Source: Anaeromicrobium sp. (GTDB lineage Bacteria > Bacillota > Clostridia > Peptostreptococcales > Thermotaleaceae). Taken from it: 35,292 nucleotides of DNA. Position 1 is the first letter of the stretch; each line of letters starts with the position of its first letter. The DNA lies in assembly GCF_025210435.1 (NCBI RefSeq), contig NZ_JAOART010000017.1, forward strand, positions 1-35,292, read 5' to 3'. A program made the position numbers and the translations under genes. Positions 1 to 8,215 of the stretch are shown in pieces. A model generated the notes under the pieces. That model was not told the origin of the DNA. It saw only the letters and a list, made by a program, of their open reading frames with translations, and ran no database searches.

Positions 1-95
1 AAAAAATTTTCAATATATTTTCCTGAAGTAGGCTCACATAAAGCAAATTTATAAATGTGATAGATTTCTTGGTTGTGATTTTGTTTTATACTGTA
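1..95 (-). repeat. Structured intergenic repeat, copy A (partial, cut by window edge)
   Basis: Read on the minus strand, this is the 3' end of a repeat unit. Positions 1-23 match the inverted arm seen in the complete copies (TTTTCAATATATTTTCC core), followed by the conserved flank with CTTTATGTGAGCCTA. The core of this copy lies outside the window. It sits in tandem with copy B, sharing the spacer at 24-109, exactly as copies C and D do near 28 kb. Confidence 0.75.
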
Positions 96-295
96 ACTTG
101 CCTATAAGGGAAAATATATTGAAAATCTTTGCAACCCTGGAACGTCACAACATCCTATGCTACTCCAACATGACACATGAACCTATATACGGAGATTCAC
201 ACTTTCGCTTGTGACAAGGACTTGGGTGGAAAAGATTTTCAATCGTTTCCTGAAATAGGCCCACATAAAGCAAGTTTATACACCAGAAATCTATA
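84..295 (-). repeat. Structured intergenic repeat, copy B (complete)
   Basis: The reverse complement of this segment is about 95% identical to 27897-28109, with roughly ten differences over about 212 bases counted by eye. It has inverted arms at 109-130 and 231-250 around a core of about 100 nt at 131-230. The second arm has lost two bases (AATCGTTTCC instead of AATATATTTTCC), so this copy's stem is slightly damaged. Outer helices GCCTAT/ATAGGC and AACTTG/CAAGTT flank the arms. No ORF is present. It could be a non-coding RNA family or a small non-autonomous mobile element; no target-site duplication is obvious. The remaining bases to 440 hold no gene that I can see. Confidence 0.85.
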
Positions 296-440
296 ATAAA
301 TAAGTATAAAGTTAGGATCGCATAGGGTATAAAAGAACAATCTAATGTCCTTCATACTAAAAACAATAGTAATATTTTGATAGAATTGATCAATATGGGA
401 AAACTATATAATGATTATCTACAAATTGGAGGAACTATTG

Positions 441-1529
441 GTGAATAAAGAAATTATTTCAGATAAGCAAGGTATAGCTCTTATGGTTATGCTTATAATA
501 GGAACATCTTCAATAGTTGTTACAGGGTTAGAGGCTAAAAAAGATTTATTGATAGCAATTATTTTATCCATATTAATGACATTACCACTAATGATTATCT
601 ATGCTCGGCTCCACCATATGTTCAAAGATAAGGATTTATTTGATATTCTTGAAATTTGTTTTGGTAGATTTATTGGAAAATTCATTAGTATATTATATGT
701 TTTGTATCTCCTATATGTGGGAGCATCAATTTTATGGGTTCAAGGGGAATTTGCTATTACAGTTTCTTTGTCAAAAACTCCTAGAATTATAGTTGCTATA
801 ATTATTATAATCAATGGAATTTTCATAATAAAAAAAGGAATGGAAGTTATGGGTAGATGGACAGAGTTTTTTGTAATTATACTTATAACGTTTATTTTAA
901 GTACAGTAGTATTAATGATTCCTAATATGAATATAAATAATATTCGTCCTATTCTAGGAGAAGGTATAAAACCAGTTATAAAAGGGGCTACTTCTGCCTT
1001 TGCATTTCCATTTTCCCAGACAGTAGTATTTACCATGGCTTTTTCAAATTTTAAGAGTGAGAAATCATCCTATAAAATTTATGTGAGGGGTTTATTCTTA
1101 GGTGGAATAATCATATTAATAACTTCCTTAAACGATGTGTTAGTTTTAGGAATAAATACGTGTACTACCATGTATTTCCCTACTTATGTGGCTGCTTCAA
1201 AAATAAATATTGGTGATATATTACAAAGAATAGAAGTAATAATAGGGATTATTTTCATGTTAGGAGCATTTATTAAATTAAGTATATATCTATTGGCCTT
1301 CTGTAAAGGAATAAGTAAAGTATTTGGATATACTGACTACCGATTCATAGTAATACCTGCTTCTTTACTTATGATGAATTTAAGTGATTTCGTATATGAG
1401 AGCTTAATGTATTACTCTGAATGGGTTGAAAGTACTTGGGTATACATATCTTTCCCCTTCCATGTAGCTTTCCCTGTATTCACTCTTATTGTTGCGGAAA
1501 TTAGAAAAAAAGGATTGGTTAATAATTGA
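441..1529 (+). CDS. GerAB/GerKB-type spore germination permease (APC superfamily)
   Basis: This is an integral membrane protein of about 363 aa with around ten hydrophobic segments, matching the B subunit of GerA-type germinant receptors in the spore inner membrane. The opening NKEIISDKQGIALMV and the pattern of short loops are typical of the family. I chose GTG at 441 because GGAGG at 428-432 lies 8 nt upstream; an in-frame ATG at 411 has no binding site. A strong terminator follows. The usual GerAA and GerAC partners are absent on both sides: the upstream DNA is intergenic repeat and the next gene is a response regulator. It is therefore an orphan permease that must work with subunits encoded elsewhere, or it has another transport role. 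Confidence 0.85.
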   Translation: MNKEIISDKQGIALMVMLIIGTSSIVVTGLEAKKDLLIAIILSILMTLPLMIIYARLHHMFKDKDLFDILEICFGRFIGKFISILYVLYLLYVGASILWVQGEFAITVSLSKTPRIIVAIIIIINGIFIIKKGMEVMGRWTEFFVIILITFILSTVVLMIPNMNINNIRPILGEGIKPVIKGATSAFAFPFSQTVVFTMAFSNFKSEKSSYKIYVRGLFLGGIIILITSLNDVLVLGINTCTTMYFPTYVAASKINIGDILQRIEVIIGIIFMLGAFIKLSIYLLAFCKGISKVFGYTDYRFIVIPASLLMMNLSDFVYESLMYYSEWVESTWVYISFPFHVAFPVFTLIVAEIRKKGLVNN

Positions 1530-1564
1530 ATCATGCCCGTACTAGTTTGTTTTTTTAGTGAGCC

Positions 1565-1599
1565 TAAGGAGTATTGTTTATCAATACTTCTTATTTTTT
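1565..1599 (+). terminator. Intrinsic terminator after the GerAB-like gene
   Basis: TAAGGAGTATTG at 1565-1576 pairs with CAATACTTCTTA at 1582-1593 (12 bp, one G-U pair, 5-nt loop), followed by a T run. It separates the germination gene from the Bce-type operon. Confidence 0.85.
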
Positions 1600-1685
1600 A
1601 TAAAATAATATTAAATTGTGATATGATTTATATTGTCCAAAACATAATTAAAAGTAATAGATTTTAATAAGAAAGTTGGAAAGAT

Positions 1686-2366
1686 ATGAAAAAAATATTA
1701 ATTATAGAAGATGATTATAAATTGATTGAATATATAACTGAGTATTTTACAGCTTATGATTTTAATGTACTTGGAGTTGACGATTTTAAGGATGTAATGG
1801 GAAAGATAGAATGGGAGAAGCCAGACTTAATTATTTTAGACATTAATCTTCCAAAGTTCGATGGCATTTATTACTTGAGATTGATTAGAAAGAAATATAA
1901 TATTCCCATAATAATTTTATCTGCAAGAAGTGAAGAAAGTGAACAGATAAGAGGAATTGAACTTGGTGCAGATGACTATATTACAAAACCTTTCAGTATG
2001 GGGATTCTTTTTGCAAAAGTAAATGCCATATTCCGTAGAAATACAGGAGGAATTATGCCAGATCAAATCAATGCTAGTAATCTTGTATTAATGGAAAAAA
2101 GTATGAAGCTAAAATATAGAGAGAAACTTATAGAGCTTACAAAAAATGAATATCTACTTTTAAAGAGTTTAATGAAAAGTGCTGGAGAAGTAATCAGTAG
2201 AGAAGAACTTTTAGAAGCTATTTGGGATAATGAAAGTTTTGTTGATGATAATACCTTAACAGTTAATATTACAAGAACAAGAAAGAAATTAAGTAAATTA
2301 GGATTAAATGATATTATTATTACAAAACGAGGTGTGGGATATGTATTTGAAAGAAATTTTAATTGA
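1686..2366 (+). CDS. BceR-like OmpR-family response regulator
   Basis: This 226-aa protein has a receiver domain at about residues 1-115 and a winged-helix DNA-binding domain at about 125-223. Visible receiver residues are the acidic pocket E8-D9-D10, phosphoacceptor D52 (in IILDINLP) and the conserved lysine in DYITKPF. The C-terminal part carries the family pattern LTKNEYLLLKSL and ITKRGVGYVF. It overlaps the downstream kinase by 26 nt and heads a four-gene set with an FtsX-type permease, the arrangement of Bce-type peptide-antibiotic modules. It probably activates the transporter genes on phosphorylation by the kinase. The binding site upstream of ATG 1686 (GGAAAG) is weak, which may keep the level low. 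Confidence 0.93.
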   Translation: MKKILIIEDDYKLIEYITEYFTAYDFNVLGVDDFKDVMGKIEWEKPDLIILDINLPKFDGIYYLRLIRKKYNIPIIILSARSEESEQIRGIELGADDYITKPFSMGILFAKVNAIFRRNTGGIMPDQINASNLVLMEKSMKLKYREKLIELTKNEYLLLKSLMKSAGEVISREELLEAIWDNESFVDDNTLTVNITRTRKKLSKLGLNDIIITKRGVGYVFERNFN

Positions 2367-3351
2367 GGTCCTAAAAAGAAGTAAAAGAAGTATTATTACT
2401 TATTGTATAAATACTATTTTTATTTTAGGATTTTACTATTTATTGATAGGAATAGAAGCTATAACATATCCATTTTTCGTAAGTATACTGATTTTATTAG
2501 TATATATTTTTGTTGAGGTTATTTCCTATAAAGAGTTATGCCATAAGCTTCATATAGCTAAAAATAGTCCAGATTATGAAGATGAATCTGATGACAAGAT
2601 TTTTAATATAATCAGTTCCTTGCATAGAAATTATAATAAGAAATTACATACAATTGATCAAAAGTATAAAGAAAAATTATTCTTTTTTTCACAGTGGATA
2701 CACAATATGAAAACATCAAGTACAATTATTGACTTGGCCTGTGAAAAAGGATTTCATAAAGATTTTAACCAGAGAATATTAAAGGATATAAAAGATGAAA
2801 ATGAAAGGCTGAAATCTAATTTAGAACAAGGCCTTAATTTTCTTCGGTTAGATGATTTTGCGAAGGATTATGCCATAGATGAAGTTAGTGTCCATGATAT
2901 GGTTTGTAATGTAATAAATTCTAAAAAAAGAGATTTCATATATAATGGGGTTTATCCTAAAGTTGAATTAGATAAAAGATTATCCGTTTATACAGATGTA
3001 AAATGGTGTAGCTACATAATCCATCAAATAATAAATAATTCTATAAAATATTCGCCTAAGAATAGTAGTAAATATATTAGAATAAGTGGAAAAAGAAATG
3101 AAGAAACTACTTCCCTTATCATAGAGGATGAGGGGTTAGGCATTGATAAAGAGCATATCAGTCGGGTTTTTGAACCTTTTTTTACTGGGAATAATGGAAG
3201 AAAAAACAGTAACTCAACAGGGATAGGATTATATATGGTAAAAAAAATATGTGAAAGTCTTAAGCATAGTGTTCAAATAAAATCACAAAGAAATAAAGGT
3301 ACTTCAGTAATAATTACTTTTATTCATCCTAATAACCTTTTAAAAATGTAA
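2341..3351 (+). CDS. BceS-like intramembrane-sensing histidine kinase
   Basis: This protein of about 336 aa has two membrane segments (about residues 15-55) with almost no extracellular loop, so it is unlikely to bind a ligand outside the cell by itself. The dimerisation helix carries FFSQWIHNMK with phosphoacceptor H121. The ATPase domain shows N, G1 and G2 boxes (IINNSIKYSP, DEGLGI, STGIGLYMVKKI). ATG 2341 is preferred because GAGGTG lies about 6 nt upstream and the reading frame then overlaps the regulator by 26 nt, giving translational coupling; the ORF is open to 2308. In the known family such kinases read the activity of the partner transporter through direct contact, which fits the neighbours here. 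Confidence 0.92.
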   Translation: MYLKEILIEVLKRSKRSIITYCINTIFILGFYYLLIGIEAITYPFFVSILILLVYIFVEVISYKELCHKLHIAKNSPDYEDESDDKIFNIISSLHRNYNKKLHTIDQKYKEKLFFFSQWIHNMKTSSTIIDLACEKGFHKDFNQRILKDIKDENERLKSNLEQGLNFLRLDDFAKDYAIDEVSVHDMVCNVINSKKRDFIYNGVYPKVELDKRLSVYTDVKWCSYIIHQIINNSIKYSPKNSSKYIRISGKRNEETTSLIIEDEGLGIDKEHISRVFEPFFTGNNGRKNSNSTGIGLYMVKKICESLKHSVQIKSQRNKGTSVIITFIHPNNLLKM

Positions 3352-3434
3352 GGTTATGTAAGGTAAATCGATTTATGAAAAGTATAATTGATTTTATAAT
3401 AGGTTTATCAATAAAAAAAGAGGTGAATTTATTT

Positions 3435-4187
3435 ATGGAAGTCCTTAATGTAAAAAACTTAGTAAAAATTTATAATGCATATAAAAATGCAAAACATGTG
3501 ACTGCCCTAAATGGTATTAGCTTTTCAGCTAATAGGGGGGATTTTATTGGAATTATGGGCCCATCAGGAAGTGGGAAGACAACTTTACTAAATATACTTT
3601 CAGGGATAGATATGGCCACATCAGGGGAAGTATTTATAAGTGGAAAAGATGTTTGCTTGATGGATAAAGAGGAACTTTGTTATTTTAGAAGAAAGAATAT
3701 AGGATACATATTTCAAGATTTTAATCTTCTTGATAGTTTAACTATTAAAGAAAATATTTCATTGCCACTTATTATAGATAATGTTAGAGCATCTAAAATT
3801 GAAAAGAAAGTAAGTGGACTAATGAAGTTTTTTCAGATACAAGATTTAAAAGAAAAATATCCATTTAATATTTCAGGAGGACAAAAACAACGAACAGCTG
3901 CGGCAAGGGCCTTAATAAATGAACCTTCTATAATTTTGGCTGATGAGCCAACGGGGAATTTAGATTCAAAGTCATCAAGCAGTATTATGGAAACAATATT
4001 AAGAATGAATGAAGAACTCAATAGCACTGTACTTATGGTAACCCATGATCCATTTGCAGCTTCCTTTTGCAAAAGAGTTATTTTTGTAAAGGATGGACAA
4101 TTGGAATTAGAGATTTCATCAAAGGGTCACAGAAAATCTTTTTTTGATAAAATACTTGAAACTCAAAGTATTCTAATGGGAGGGTAA
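3435..4187 (+). CDS. BceA-like ABC transporter ATP-binding protein
   Basis: This is an ATPase of about 250 aa of the MacB/LolD/BceA group, working as a dimer on the cytoplasmic face of the permease encoded next. Visible motifs are Walker A GPSGSGKT with K48, Q-loop IFQDFNLL, signature SGGQKQR at 147-153, Walker B ILADEP with D170-E171, and the switch histidine in VTHD. Start ATG 3435 has GAGGTGA at a good distance; an in-frame ATG at 3375 would add 20 residues not expected in the family and has no binding site. The gap of 83 nt from the kinase gene could carry an internal promoter, but I see no clear one. Role: energises removal or target release of peptide antibiotics such as bacitracin-like compounds (substrate inferred, not seen). 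Confidence 0.95.
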   Translation: MEVLNVKNLVKIYNAYKNAKHVTALNGISFSANRGDFIGIMGPSGSGKTTLLNILSGIDMATSGEVFISGKDVCLMDKEELCYFRRKNIGYIFQDFNLLDSLTIKENISLPLIIDNVRASKIEKKVSGLMKFFQIQDLKEKYPFNISGGQKQRTAAARALINEPSIILADEPTGNLDSKSSSSIMETILRMNEELNSTVLMVTHDPFAASFCKRVIFVKDGQLELEISSKGHRKSFFDKILETQSILMGG

Positions 4188-4192
4188 TTTAA

Positions 4193-6295
4193 ATGACATT
4201 CTCTCATATAGTTATAAAAAATATAAAATTTAATTTTAAAAGATATATTTCCTTATTTTTTGTCAATAGTTTTACGGTTATGCTACTTTTTATGTATAGC
4301 AATTTATTATTTGAACCTGAAATGTTGTCTATGGTTTCTTCTGTAGCAAGGAAGGTTTTTTATATGGGATTTGAAGGGTTAGTAATATTTTCAATTATTT
4401 TCATTTCATATAGTGTAATGGCATTTATTAAGTACAGGGGAAAAGAATTTGGAGTTTATATGACACTGGGAATGACACAAAAGAACTTAAAAAGAATGGT
4501 ATTTTATGAGAATATAGTAACAGTAGGAAGTTCTTTGATAGTAGGTCTATTAAGTGGATTTGTTTTTTCAAGGATTTTTTATATGGCATTTTCAAAAGTC
4601 TTAAAAATAGAAGGTCTAGTGTTTAGGATACATTATGAAAGTATTTTACTTACAATAGGAATCTTTTTTATTATATTTTTATTTAGTTCTGTATTAAGTA
4701 AAAGGACCATTTCAAAAATATCCGTAATTGAAGTGATTAAATCATCAGCAAAAAAAGATATGGTAAAACCTAGAAAATATACAGGTATAGTATCCTTTCT
4801 TTTAGTGGTTACAGCCTTAATCCTGTTGGGAAATTTAAAGTCAAAATTTTCTATTGAGGAAACCTTGGTAACAGAAACTTTAAAGTGGATATGTCCTATA
4901 ATTATAGTGATTGGACTCTATCTGTTCATTGGAAGCTCCATTGAATCCATTAAAAACATCCTTAAGAGGTATCCCAATATATACAATAAAAATATTCTTC
5001 TTTTAAACAACTTATCCCATAAGCTCTTAAGTTATAGAAGCATGTTGTTTATAGTATCATTATTGATTGGATCTGCAATATTTTTGATACAATTTTCATA
5101 TAATCTATATGCTACAATTCCAACTCTTACCGAAAAAAACTATGTATCTGATATTATGTTTGTTCAAGCTAAAGGATATAACAAGGTGACCGAAGTAGAA
5201 GTAAAAAACATAATCCAAAAGTCAGGTGGAAAGGTAGAAGGATATTCAACTATTGAATATATACCCGTAGATGAATATAAGCTTATAGGTAAAGATAGAG
5301 TTTCTATATTTTCCACAAATAAACCTATAGTGAGTGAAAGTATGTATAATAAACATATGAATAAAAACGTTAATATACTCCCTGGAGAATTTATGGAGAT
5401 TCTAAATCCATCTTCATCCAGTAGGGGCATGGAGCGATTACCTTATGAATCAATTATAACAGCCCATGACAATGTAATTTTTCAACGGATGGAACAAGCA
5501 ACAGTGGAATTTGCAAGTGTTCTTCGAGATGATTTTGATAATATCATAAAAGAATACAAACATTATACTTTAAAGCCCAATCATATACCTTTTCAGTGGG
5601 AACCATTGGCTGTCCATTATTACAATTCTGCATATAAAAGTGGAGGTGCTTATATTGTAGATGACAGTGATTATGAGAATATAAAATTAACATTGACAGA
5701 TAGGGTAGAAGTATATCATAAGATAAATTTAAGTGAAAATAAGGATAAGTATTTTAATGCACTAATTTCATTCCTTAAGGATAAAAATAATTTAGATGAT
5801 AGTTATTGGAATAATAGAATTTATGAACGTATAGAATACCATGACCCAGTGAAACAATATATTAATGACTTGAGACCAATATATGTAGAAGAAGCCAAGT
5901 TAGATCCTATACAAAAGTTTGGAACATTTTTCTTTGTATTCTTTTTTGTAGGAGCTTTGATATTAATATCAAGTGGAGTAGTTCTTTATTATAAGATTTT
6001 AACAAGTATAGATGAAGAAAGAGAAAGAGTATTTAAAATGTCAAAGATAGGAATGACAAATAAAGAAATAAAAAAACTCATCTCCAAGGAGCTAAAAATC
6101 CTGTATTTTGTTCCAGTTTTCATAGGAGGTTTTTTAGGTTCATACTCCATAAGTATTGTATTGTCAGCACAAATAGTTTATGACCAAATAATGGTTAATA
6201 CAATTTCCATGATAGTTTTGTATATGGTAATTCAAATTATTTTCTACAATAGTTCAAAGAATAAATACCTTAAAGAGGTCATGTATAAAAAATAA
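4193..6295 (+). CDS. BceB-like FtsX-family permease
   Basis: This 700-aa membrane protein has about ten hydrophobic segments: seven before residue 310, a large hydrophilic, presumably extracellular domain at about 310-575, then three more. This layout is diagnostic of BceB-type permeases. Two FtsX-type repeats are seen (GMTQKNLKRMVFYENIVT in the first half and GMTNKEIKKLISKE in the second), which mark the coupling helices that contact the ATPase. ATG 4193 follows the ATPase stop by 5 nt and has GGGAGGG upstream, so the two are co-translated. The large loop is the likely substrate-recognition and kinase-signalling part. No terminator is obvious after it. Confidence 0.93.
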   Translation: MTFSHIVIKNIKFNFKRYISLFFVNSFTVMLLFMYSNLLFEPEMLSMVSSVARKVFYMGFEGLVIFSIIFISYSVMAFIKYRGKEFGVYMTLGMTQKNLKRMVFYENIVTVGSSLIVGLLSGFVFSRIFYMAFSKVLKIEGLVFRIHYESILLTIGIFFIIFLFSSVLSKRTISKISVIEVIKSSAKKDMVKPRKYTGIVSFLLVVTALILLGNLKSKFSIEETLVTETLKWICPIIIVIGLYLFIGSSIESIKNILKRYPNIYNKNILLLNNLSHKLLSYRSMLFIVSLLIGSAIFLIQFSYNLYATIPTLTEKNYVSDIMFVQAKGYNKVTEVEVKNIIQKSGGKVEGYSTIEYIPVDEYKLIGKDRVSIFSTNKPIVSESMYNKHMNKNVNILPGEFMEILNPSSSSRGMERLPYESIITAHDNVIFQRMEQATVEFASVLRDDFDNIIKEYKHYTLKPNHIPFQWEPLAVHYYNSAYKSGGAYIVDDSDYENIKLTLTDRVEVYHKINLSENKDKYFNALISFLKDKNNLDDSYWNNRIYERIEYHDPVKQYINDLRPIYVEEAKLDPIQKFGTFFFVFFFVGALILISSGVVLYYKILTSIDEERERVFKMSKIGMTNKEIKKLISKELKILYFVPVFIGGFLGSYSISIVLSAQIVYDQIMVNTISMIVLYMVIQIIFYNSSKNKYLKEVMYKK

Positions 6296-6315
6296 TTATG
6301 ACAAAAATTTTTACT

Positions 6316-6332
6316 TTAGGCATATGCCTTAA
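6316..6332. promoter_or_regulatory. Palindrome upstream of the MerR-family gene (candidate operator)
   Basis: GGCATATGCC (6319-6328) is a perfect 10-bp palindrome within the near-palindrome TTAGGCATATGCCTTAA, 57-73 bp before the merR-like start codon. It differs in sequence from the dyad in front of the downstream gene. It could be an autoregulatory site or belong to another regulator. Confidence 0.4.
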
Positions 6333-6388
6333 TAGGCCATATTATTATATATAAGAAAAAATATTTTAAATCTAAGGATGAGATTTCA

Positions 6389-7210
6389 ATGAATAATAAA
6401 TTTTCCATTGGTGAAATGTCAAAATTGCATAATACTTCAATTAAAACATTAAGATATTATGATGAAATAGGATTATTTAAACCTATTGAAGTAAACAAGA
6501 ATAATGGATATAGATATTATTCCGTTGAACAATTTGAAAAATTAAATACTATAAATTATTTAAAGTTTTTAGGAATACCTTTAAAGGAAATAAAAACTTA
6601 TTTAGAGACTAGAAATATTGACTATTTTTTAGAATTATTAAAGAAAGAGAAGGATATTACAGAGGATAAGATAAAACAATTGATGGTAATAAAAAGTAGA
6701 TTTGAAAATCGAATTGAGGAAATTGAAAGGGCACAGAGGATAAAGGAATTAGATGTTGTAAAGATAAAAAAAATTAAGGAAAGAAAAATATTAAGTTTAA
6801 AAGAAAATATCCATACAAAACTTAAATTGGAAATATGTTTAAGAAATCTAGTAAATAGGGCAAAGATAGGATCTGCAATTATGATTGGTAGAGTAGGTCT
6901 TACAGTTTCTATAGAGAATATAAGAAAGCATAAGTTTAATGAATATAATTCCATATTTATTTTACTAGAAGAAAATATGGATAATGAATTAGTAAAAACC
7001 CTAAAAGAAGGTGAATATGCTTCTATTTACTATAGAGGCTGTGATCATAGGGAGTCTGAAAAGTATTTTAAAATCATCATAACATATTTAGAGAAAAATA
7101 ATTATAAAATTACTGGAGATGCTGTGGAAAGGGTGATTATTGATCAGTATATATCAAAATGTAGGGAAGACTATCTTACAGAAATACAAATACCAGTAAA
7201 AAAACATTGA
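6389..7210 (+). CDS. MerR-family transcriptional activator with C-terminal effector-binding domain
   Basis: This 273-aa protein opens with a classical MerR winged-helix domain (about residues 4-75: FSIGEMSKLHNTSIKTLRYY, GYRYYS), then a dimerising coiled coil (about 80-125), then a domain at about 145-270 that resembles GyrI-like/BmrR effector-binding domains (weak similarity by eye). Such proteins twist promoters with an over-long spacer when an effector binds. The stop codon overlaps a TTGACT-N19-TTAAAT promoter in front of a DUF554 gene, so that gene is the most likely target. The effector is unknown; a lipophilic or cationic compound would be usual for this class. It follows the Bce-type permease by 93 nt, and read-through from that operon is possible. 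Confidence 0.88.
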   Translation: MNNKFSIGEMSKLHNTSIKTLRYYDEIGLFKPIEVNKNNGYRYYSVEQFEKLNTINYLKFLGIPLKEIKTYLETRNIDYFLELLKKEKDITEDKIKQLMVIKSRFENRIEEIERAQRIKELDVVKIKKIKERKILSLKENIHTKLKLEICLRNLVNRAKIGSAIMIGRVGLTVSIENIRKHKFNEYNSIFILLEENMDNELVKTLKEGEYASIYYRGCDHRESEKYFKIIITYLEKNNYKITGDAVERVIIDQYISKCREDYLTEIQIPVKKH

Positions 7211-7237
7211 CTCTCCAGTTACTGGATGGTTTTAAAT
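7207..7237 (+). promoter_or_regulatory. MerR-type promoter with 19-bp spacer
   Basis: The -35 TTGACT (7207-7212) and -10-like TTAAAT (7232-7237) are separated by exactly 19 bp. Inside the spacer lies the perfect palindrome CCAGTTACTGG (7215-7225). A long spacer with a dyad between the elements is the hallmark of MerR-regulated promoters. The adjacent upstream gene encodes a MerR protein, and the -35 box overlaps its last codon and stop. Confidence 0.75.
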
Positions 7238-7280
7238 AAATATAAAGAATTGTAATTTATATTTATTTAGGAGGTAAATT

Positions 7281-7997
7281 ATGTTAGGAACTATTGTAAA
7301 TACAAGCACCATTGTAGTTGGAAGTTTTGCTGGAGCTTTATTGAAGAAAGGAATAAAAGAAAAATATAAATCAACCATAATGCAAGCTCTTGGATTAGTA
7401 GCCATATCATTAGGAATTACATGGATAGTAAAGAATTTATCGCAGAGTAAAGAACCTCTTCTTTTCATAGTTAGTTTAGTCCTTGGAGGTTTTGTGGGAG
7501 AAATCCTAGATATAGAATTAAAAATTAATAAATTGGCAGATAGATTCAAAAAAAGTGATGAAAATGGGTTGATTGAGGGCTTAACTACTGCTGTTTTACT
7601 ATTTTGCGTAGGTACAATGTCTATTTTAGGACCTTTAGAAAGTGCATTGAGAGGAGATAATACTTTATTATTTACAAATGCATTACTTGATGGGATTACA
7701 TCATTAATATTAGCATCTACCTTTGGTATAGGCATAGCATTATCTGCACTCATATTGTTTATATGGCAAGGAAGCATATATTTATCAGCTCAGATTATTG
7801 CTCCCTTTGTGACACCTGAAATTTTAGGACAAGTTTCAATAATAGGTGGAATACTAATTTTTAGTACGGGAATTAATATTTTAGAGATAAAAAAGATAAA
7901 AACTATTAATTTATTACCAGCTTTATTTATTACTATGATTTATTATTTTCCTTTTATAAATAATTCAATAAATAAGATAGCTAATTTATTGAATTAG
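7281..7997 (+). CDS. DUF554 family membrane protein
   Basis: This 238-aa protein has about six to seven hydrophobic segments and the family-typical start MLGTIVNTSTIVVGSFAGALL, with the later signature FCVGTMSILGPLESALRGD and a glycine-rich GGILIFSTGINIL. DUF554 members (YdfK/YqgA) are small polytopic proteins often annotated as putative transporters; their substrate is not established. The ribosome binding site AGGAGG is strong. Transcription is probably controlled by the preceding MerR protein, which would make it an inducible exporter or stress protein (inference). Confidence 0.88.
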   Translation: MLGTIVNTSTIVVGSFAGALLKKGIKEKYKSTIMQALGLVAISLGITWIVKNLSQSKEPLLFIVSLVLGGFVGEILDIELKINKLADRFKKSDENGLIEGLTTAVLLFCVGTMSILGPLESALRGDNTLLFTNALLDGITSLILASTFGIGIALSALILFIWQGSIYLSAQIIAPFVTPEILGQVSIIGGILIFSTGINILEIKKIKTINLLPALFITMIYYFPFINNSINKIANLLN

Positions 7998-8072
7998 TAT
8001 TTTATCCTCGCCTTGTTTATCCTTAAGACTTAACAAAAAAATTTATTTTATTATTACCTTGACTAATGAAAG

Positions 8073-8182
8073 TTCAACAAGGATTTTTGTGATAACTATA
8101 ATATATAGATATTGTTAAATTATATTATAAAATATTATTGGCAGATTTTCCGTGTATTAAAATCACAAAATACCTCGTTGAG
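8073..8182 (+). promoter_or_regulatory. Large inverted repeat in front of the reductase gene
   Basis: Arms at 8073-8093 and 8162-8182 can pair over 18 of 21 positions (TTCAACAAGG... with ...CCTCGTTGAG, and TTTTGTGAT with ATCACAAAA), closing a loop of about 68 nt. The loop and first arm contain -10-like sequences such as TATAAT at 8097-8102. It may be a pair of half-sites for one regulator or a folded 5' leader. The second arm ends 34 nt before the start codon. Confidence 0.5.
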
Positions 8183-8215
8183 CCATAATAAAATAAAGAA
8201 TTAGGAGGAAAAGTA

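Noticed and set aside
2308-2340. Upstream start of the kinase.
   Set aside because: It would add 11 residues inside the regulator gene without a binding site; ATG 2341 has one.
7232-7777. A 181-aa open frame on the minus strand opposite the DUF554 gene.
   Set aside because: It lies antisense to a gene with a clear family signature and strong binding site, and has a low-complexity product with no domain. It is a coding shadow.
8138-8153. TTGGCAG before the reductase as a sigma-54 promoter.
   Set aside because: The -12 part reads CCGTG rather than TTGCA; the required GC at the right distance is missing.
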